Origin: Sebastes aleutianus
Taxonomy: Eukaryota > Chordata > Actinopteri > Perciformes > Sebastidae
Assembly: GCA_916700875.1 (NCBI GenBank)
Contig: CAKAKS010000072.1
Location: 34,201,072 to 34,265,071, forward strand
Length of the DNA stretch: 64,000 bases
Direction: 5' to 3'
A program made the position numbers and the translations under genes. Below the pieces are notes generated by a model. That model was not told the DNA's origin and made no database searches. It saw only the letters and a program-made list of their open reading frames with translations. This document shows, one piece after another, positions 60,201-64,000 of this stretch (position 1 is its first letter; the number at the start of each line of letters is the position of its first letter).

Positions 60201-63200
60201 TAAAGAGATGACAGGAAGTGAGGGGAGAGAGGAGGAGAACGACATGAAACAAAAAGTCTTAGGCCGGTTCGCCTTAAAGGGTAACTTTGGTATTTTTCAA
60301 CCTGGACCCTATTTTCTCATGTTTTTGTGTCTAATAGTGACAACGATTTCGGAAACTGGTCCAGTATTGAGGGAGACTGTAGACGGCAGCTGCTCACAGG
60401 CTGTAATATGGTGCTGTTGGGGCAAGCTGGCAACGTCATTTACGTCCACTAAAAGTGCTTGTTTTTGCCATGACAGGCTCTGATTGTTATTATAAGTGTC
60501 TGACATTATGGAGTTTGTTGTGTTGGAGTACAGAAAGCGTAGCTTAGTGTTATCTAAAAGACGTTCAATGTCATGGCTAAATATTTAGATGATTTCAACA
60601 ATGTGGATGAGGTCTCGATGGCCGCCCGTATTTATTTGAGCCACAGTATCCGGATATTCATATTTTACAACAAGACTTCTCCTTGAGCGGGACTTGGACA
60701 CAATAACAAACAGACTGGATCAAGAGAAAGGTCAGAAAAACATTTTATTTCTCTGTAGGGTCCTTTCTATAATGTTGTCAGACACTTATAATAACAATTT
60801 GAGCCTGTCAGTGGCAAAAACAAACACTTTTAGTGAACATAATGTTACATTGACGCTGCTCACTTGCCCTCGCAGCTCATTTCGCGGCTGCTGGTTACAG
60901 CGTTATCCCTCAATACTGGACCAATTTCAGAAATTGTTGTCCTCATTAGTTACTTAGACACAAAAACATGGGAAAATAGTGTCAGGTTGAAAAATACAGA
61001 GGTTACCCTTTAAACCACTAGACCACCAGGGCACCTGAAAAGTTAGTCATCTTCGGTCAGCTGTTCATAGGTGAGCATTTCTACCTACTAGGCTTACCTC
61101 CCAGTGTGATGTTGGTGATCTTGGATGATCTGAAGCTCCTCCCGTCACAAACAGCCTGAGCTAGTCCCGTTCGTTCCAACAGTGATGTGGGTCCAGTCAT
61201 GCTGAGCCACTGCAGAGCCCCGCTGGTTTTAAACTCCACCAGACTCTGCACTGCATGGCCACTAAAACAACAGCACATCCACCTGTTGTAGCTCTCTGCA
61301 CACAACCTTCTGCAATGTAATCCTCTCATGTGTTACCACTATATTCAGCCAGGCATCAAATTTTCAAAAAAAAAAATACCTGTCCATTTTTGAAAAACCC
61401 AGGTTATTTAACAACACTTAGTGCTGTTCTGAAGGTATATCTGAACGGCAGATAGTAACTAGTAAATAGCTGAAGGACATAGTGAAGCATTCATCAGCTA
61501 AAGAGACAAATATTTCCCTCCTCAGGAGATAGAGGAGACCACAGGGGAGCTAAAAGGAGAATGAACATTCGATTAAAGACAACCTATTATGCTTATTTTC
61601 AGGTGCATACTTGTATTTTGGGTTTTTACTAGAACATGTTTACATGCTTTAATGTTCAAAAACACTTTATTGCTGCAGCACCTCTTTTCACCCTAAGTCT
61701 GAAACGCTCTGATTAGTCAGCTGGCCCACTCTGTTGTGATTTGTTTGTTTGTTGTCAACCAAAACAAACTCTTCGGACTCAGCTCAAGCTCCACTCTAAC
61801 TAGCTTTGTTTGAGGGCGTGCCAAACTAGCCACTAGGCAGGTATTATGCAAATGTGTTACTTGGTGACCTCACCACGTTACGGAAGAAAAGGCGGGACTT
61901 CAAATGAGGCGTTTCCGGCAGTTCAGGATCAGTATTTCTGTGGGGGAGAGTAACTCCCTTTGGAGTGGACTTTGGGCTTTGTAACTTTGCAGACCTTTTA
62001 AAGGCCCTGACACACCAAGCCGTCGGACAGTTTGGGGCCGTCGGTGATCGTCCGTCAGCCTAGTTTTTTCGGTATGTCCTGCACCATCGGCTCTAGTCTG
62101 CCCATGTCGGAGCTTTTTCGGCCAATTCAGCATGTTGAATCGGCGGCGCCCGTCAGAGAGAGAAATCACTCTGATTGGTGGTTTAGCTTAAACGAATCAG
62201 TGCACGAGAAGAGACACGAAAGTGAGGAAAACAAGCCAGCGAGTAAAGTCAAGAGGAAAAACACAGAAGGCTCTTCTCCGATTTCATCTTCAATATAATT
62301 AAATAAATATGCTTAAATAAGCAACTATTTGCCAATAACAACTTTATAAATGTGTTAAAATGTCAATTTTGTGTTTAAAACATGTTCTTGAATTTAATGG
62401 TAATACATAAGAGGCACAAACTGGGTCTAAATGAAGCTTGGCTACAGTACACATGTACTCTATGAGACCTCACCTGCTCCAGACTCCCAGCAGCCTGCTG
62501 AACCCCGGAGCTTTCTGAAGGTACGGCTCCACCTGAAAGGAACAGGAAGTGACAACTTTGTAGCAGCTACTAGATCAGTGGTCTTCATAGTCTGAGGCCG
62601 TAGACCTCCCCTCAGACAAAGCTTGGAAAACGTATAAAATGTCAGAAAATGGTGAAAATTGACAATCAGCATTTCCCAAAGCCCAAGATGATGTCCTAAA
62701 ATGTCTTGTTTTGTCCTCAACTCAAAGATATTCAGTTTACTGTCATATACTGTATATATATTTATATAGATATATATATATAAAGCGCTTTGAGTGGTCG
62801 GAAGACTAGAAAAGCGCTATATAAATGCAAGTCCATTTACCATTTAGATATAGATATAGCTTTTATTTAGCTTCAGTTCACTGAAAATATTTTTCACTGC
62901 TTGTTTTCGTTTTCGTTTCAGTTTTCGTTTACTATAATAACCCTGTTGTGTGCATAATCTCTCACCCAGGCAGCGGTGTCTTCCTCCAAACCAGAAGTAG
63001 AAGCCGACCTGGACTCTTCTACAATGATCTGCAGCAGCAGCTCAACTCTCTCTTCTGGGCAAAGAACAAGAACATAACTCCATTACAACAGACCTGAACA
63101 CACCAACCTATCATTTAACTACACACAAACATGTACAATACCTCTGATGGCGGCTGGTTGGTCTGGCACGACGTAGAACTTGGGTGTCTGAGTAGTGGTG

Positions 63201-64000
63201 GAGCTCCAAGTGGAGGTTAAAACAGACGGTGTGAGTGTCTTGTGCGAAGTTGTCCATGTCGGAGCTCCAGCTGTGGGAGACTGTGTAGTTGTGCTGCTGG
63301 GAAACCACTGCCAAGACTCATCATCTATTTCTTCTACCTCTCTATCTCCATGTCCATAATCTGGTTTTGCAGTTGTGAGTGAGATTAGAGACGTATGTGC
63401 AGTAGTAACATAGTCGTGGGTCTGTTTCTGTGTTACTGGGACATTAGTAGAAGATGGCAAAGGCAGAGGGTTCTGTGTATGAGGTGTGGGTGAAGATGCT
63501 GATTTGATTGTTGACGTTTGTGAGGGTGTAGGCGTGATTTTGTGGTCGATGAGGGGTGTGGCGGATTCAGTGGTAGTGGAGGTCAAAGGCAGGGGTGTGT
63601 TAGTTAAATGTGTTTGGAGTGACGGTGTGGATGAGTGTGAGGATGTACTGGATGACAGAAGAGGAACAGGAGTCGGTGAGGGTGAGTTGTCATGTAAGAG
63701 TGTGTAAGTGGGACGCGGTGTGTACGTTTCGGTGTCAGGAGTGGTTCCTGTGGGAGACGAGTCCTGGACTACATCTCCCAACGTCAGAGCCGCTCTGGGT
63801 GTAGAAGTAGAACCCGTGAAACTCAATGTCTGGTCATCAACTTCGGTGACATCAGGCGAGGAGGAGATGGTGTTCGCAAAATGTCTGTGTGTTGCCGTTT
63901 GTGTCTCTTCTTGGGAGGATGTGTCGGGAGGTGGCGAGTTTGTGCTTTGCGGCGTGTTTGTTTGACTTTGTGTGGAAGAAGTGAAAGACGTGTGAAGTGT
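54316..64000 (-). CDS. Mucin-like SEA/EGF single-pass membrane protein (IMPG-like), 5'-incomplete
   Basis: Exons in transcript order: 64000 (window edge)-63142, 63054-62966, 62532-62474, 61261-61098, 58955-58790, 58689-58498, 56483-56262, 54641-54482, 54390-54316; all frames agree, giving 661 visible residues. The first 286 are Thr/Ser/Pro-rich, mucin-like and without Cys. Then comes a SEA-like region (ERVELLLQIIVEE, YLQKAPGFSRLLGVW, SLVEFKTSGALQW), two Cys-rich EGF-like units (CDWLLQCPAGYKC; CHFDYCHHHGIC...CRCLVGEDFWYMGQRC), a transmembrane helix (LVGACLAILLIMVTVIGVLA) and a tail of about 170 residues ending GMELVDLGKSWTA. The order SEA-EGF-TM and the WYMGQRC motif recall interphotoreceptor matrix proteoglycans; membrane mucins of the MUC3/17 type are the alternative. 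The signal peptide and start lie outside the window. Confidence 0.82.
55015..55748. mobile_element. Cluster of dispersed repeat fragments in the mucin-like gene
   Basis: 55020-55160 (catctggtttgccccctggt) and 55330-55560 (aagatggcagctccagtatc) look like pieces of common fish repeats. 55560-55748 is a reverse-oriented copy of the 53371-53862 family, ending gtaccTTTAA. All lie in an intron. Confidence 0.55.
57170..57258. repeat. (ATT)n microsatellite
   Basis: A long run of the trinucleotide att with a few act/atc interruptions, in an intron of the mucin-like gene. Open frames across it encode only poly-Ile or poly-Leu. Confidence 0.97.
57900..58330. mobile_element. Dispersed repeat related to 12895-13350
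   Basis: Shares ttttcagaaaggtttagttt, atgtagctacatataca, agcgccatctcc and ttctgtggttcaatgtcatt with the copy in the SIM/Cys-rich gene intron. Bounded by ttttatttta-rich sequence. Confidence 0.6.
60274..61013. mobile_element. Complete 740-bp TTAA-flanked inverted-repeat element
   Basis: Begins TTAAAGGGTAACTTTGGTAT followed by TTTTTCAACCTG, and ends CAGGTTGAAAAATACAGAGG then TTACCCTTTAA. Internally, a stretch near 60360-60520 recurs inverted near 60770-60940 (tgtcagacacttataataac and its complement), so most of the element is a giant fold-back. Non-coding; in an intron of the mucin-like gene. Confidence 0.8.
61575..62285. mobile_element. Two adjacent dispersed repeat fragments
   Basis: 61575-61985 resembles part of the 17965-18470 family (gcatacttgtattttgggtt, tagaacatgtttacatgctt). 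61998-62285 (ggccctgacacaccaagccg ...) looks like a further common fish repeat. Neither is coding. Confidence 0.5.

Noticed and set aside
63486..63965. Plus-strand open frames opposite the mucin-like exon
   Set aside because: Complement of a Thr/Ser/Pro-rich frame; Val/Gly-rich translation typical of an antisense shadow.

Overview
The window is genomic DNA of a ray-finned fish, probably a percomorph teleost. The coding genes are vertebrate and split by phase-consistent GT-AG introns. The beta-actin protein is vertebrate-type, ptcd1, fbxl18 and actb are recognisable orthologues, and the introns and spacers are packed with AT-rich DNA, CA/GT microsatellites and short inverted-repeat transposons of kinds common in fish. 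There are no operons, CRISPR arrays or prokaryotic features, and I saw no tRNA or intact rRNA gene.

Layout. (1) 1-9.1 kb is mostly repeats: a 1.35-kb minisatellite flanked by a duplicated segment, a PIF/Harbinger-like element, a dead THAP-domain relic, an inverted-repeat element, and a few possible exons of an unidentified gene on the minus strand (4.4-6.5 kb). (2) 9.2-17.9 kb, minus strand: a 16-coding-exon gene for a 631-residue protein I cannot name, with two SUMO-interaction-like motifs at the N-terminus and a Cys-rich module. (3) 19.4-25.9 kb, minus: ptcd1 (mitochondrial PPR protein), 8 coding exons, 710 residues. (4) 26.4-28.7 kb, plus: a small four-exon gene encoding almost nothing but a PRY-SPRY (B30.2) domain, head to head with ptcd1. 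(5) 32.4-40.3 kb, minus: fbxl18 (F-box/LRR), 7 coding exons, 731 residues. (6) 44.1-48.1 kb, minus: cytoplasmic beta-actin with two CArG boxes, a repeat array in intron 1 and an extra intron at codon 204. (7) 54.0 kb to the window edge, minus: the 3' part of a mucin-like, SEA/EGF-domain, single-pass membrane protein of interphotoreceptor-matrix-proteoglycan type, whose 5' end lies outside.

The genes are not an obvious functional unit. fbxl18 and actb are neighbours on human 7p22, so that pair is probably conserved vertebrate synteny. The least-described items are the SIM/Cys-rich gene, the stand-alone B30.2 gene and the unusual actin intron. All splice models were built by hand from reading frames and GT-AG sites; no alignment or transcript data were available.
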